This document shows positions 63,633 to 64,000 of a DNA stretch of 64,000 bases, in pieces. A program made the position numbers and the translations under genes. The stretch is taken from contig NZ_QUIV01000015.1 in assembly GCF_003480315.1 (NCBI RefSeq), forward strand, positions 1 to 64,000, given 5' to 3'. The notes beneath the pieces are model-generated. The model was not told the origin of the DNA. It saw only the letters and a program-made list of their open reading frames with translations, and searched no databases. The DNA comes from Clostridium sp. AM33-3. Lineage in GTDB: Bacteria > Bacillota > Clostridia > Lachnospirales > Lachnospiraceae. Position 1 is the stretch's first letter; the number at the start of each line of letters is the position of its first letter.

Positions 63633-63685
63633 CTGCTGCCTGCGGCATGTTTGGTGTAATCACGCCGGATTGTGCCGGGCAGCAG
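63633..63685 (+). promoter_or_regulatory. Hairpin between transketolase and the next gene
   Basis: CTGCTGCC (63633-63640) pairs with GGCAGCAG (63678-63685), and an inner GGCA/TGCC extends the stem. No T run follows, so it is more likely an mRNA-processing or stability element than a terminator. Confidence 0.4.
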
Positions 63686-63721
63686 TAAATATCAGTTTTG
63701 CAGGAAGGAAAGGAAAATCGT

Positions 63722-64000
63722 ATGGAAAAGTCCATGAAACGCTATATGAAAGTCGGCACGATCCTTCATGTATCCTATAAAGAAGTGGGTTCCGGAGAGG
63801 GACCGATCCTGGAGTGTTTAAAAAAGATCACAACGGATCCGTATTTTGAGGCTGTGGAAGTTGCACATATGAAAGATGCACAGGTGAGAAAGAAAGCTGC
63901 TGAGATGATCTCCTGTGCTCATATGGTCACTGCCTATGGTGGACAGGGCCTGATGCTTGGGGCCGGGTTAAACATCAACGATCTCAATGAGGAAGGCCGT
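63722..64000 (+). CDS. Sugar phosphate isomerase/epimerase-like TIM barrel (partial)
   Basis: An open frame starts at ATG 63722 (GGAAGGAAAGGAAAA before it) and runs off the window after 93 codons. The visible part (MKVGTILHVSYKEVGSGEGPILECLKKI, FEAVEVAHMKDAQVR, GGQGLMLGAGLNINDLNEEGR) resembles the N-terminal half of xylose-isomerase-like TIM barrels, distinct from the one at 60342. It is probably part of the same operon. Confidence 0.7.
   Translation, partial: MEKSMKRYMKVGTILHVSYKEVGSGEGPILECLKKITTDPYFEAVEVAHMKDAQVRKKAAEMISCAHMVTAYGGQGLMLGAGLNINDLNEEGR

Overview
The window looks like chromosomal DNA of a Gram-positive anaerobe of the Lachnospiraceae (Clostridium cluster XIVa) type with roughly 50% GC. 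This is inferred from the gene families: AGGAGG-type ribosome binding sites throughout, a Gram-positive type IV pilus locus without pilP/pilQ, clostridial EFR1-type and molybdenum genes, ATP-dependent PEP carboxykinase, and a ZTP riboswitch. No rRNA, tRNA, IS element, prophage or CRISPR array was found. Nearly all the DNA is coding and most genes sit in tight operons.

Layout. (1) 1-3.8 kb, reverse strand: glycogen phosphorylase and an M20-family amidohydrolase. (2) 3.9-11.9 kb: a molybdenum locus with XdhC-like protein, MoeA-like protein, MoaC, MoaA, a MOSC-MogA fusion, the molybdate importer ModABC and a convergent ModE-like regulator. A palindrome resembling a ModE box lies in the operon leader. 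(3) 12-16.5 kb: a small unknown protein, flavodoxin/ferredoxin protein, MATE exporter, ZIP metal transporter and FMN-dependent hydroxy-acid dehydrogenase. (4) 16.5-23.4 kb: branched-chain amino-acid genes ilvN and ilvC, then a LysR regulator divergent from two tandem LeuD-LeuC pairs, both with unusual active-site motifs, and ybaK. (5) 23.6-28.8 kb: SleB-type hydrolase, pckA, a HAD phosphatase, an array of seven hairpins, and pyrBI on the reverse strand. (6) 29-33.1 kb: a MacB-like ABC ATPase and permease with a membrane-anchored CARDB-like protein between them. (7) 33.1-35.9 kb: ZTP riboswitch, IMP cyclohydrolase, stand-alone AICAR transformylase and ThrH. (8) 36-50.9 kb: a full type IV pilus operon (pilB, T, C, two pilins, pilD, M, N, O, three minor pilin-like genes) ending in a giant prepilin-headed protein of about 1460 residues that I propose is a tip adhesin. 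(9) 51-64 kb: a catabolic locus of four transcription units, each preceded by a sigma-54 -24/-12 promoter and by ATGAAAC-type repeats, together with the gene for a PrpR-type sigma-54 activator. The units encode a PdxA2-like dehydrogenase, a TctBAC tricarboxylate-type transporter, a KdgT-like permease with an amidohydrolase, and an isomerase / racemase-like / split transketolase set that runs off the end of the window.

The two most interesting parts are the sigma-54 regulon of region 9, which looks like a self-contained and unassigned sugar-acid (or related carboxylate) pathway, and the giant prepilin-like protein of region 8. The tandem non-canonical LeuCD pairs and the control region of the molybdenum operon are also worth following up. 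All functional statements come from reading motifs and context; no database search was possible.
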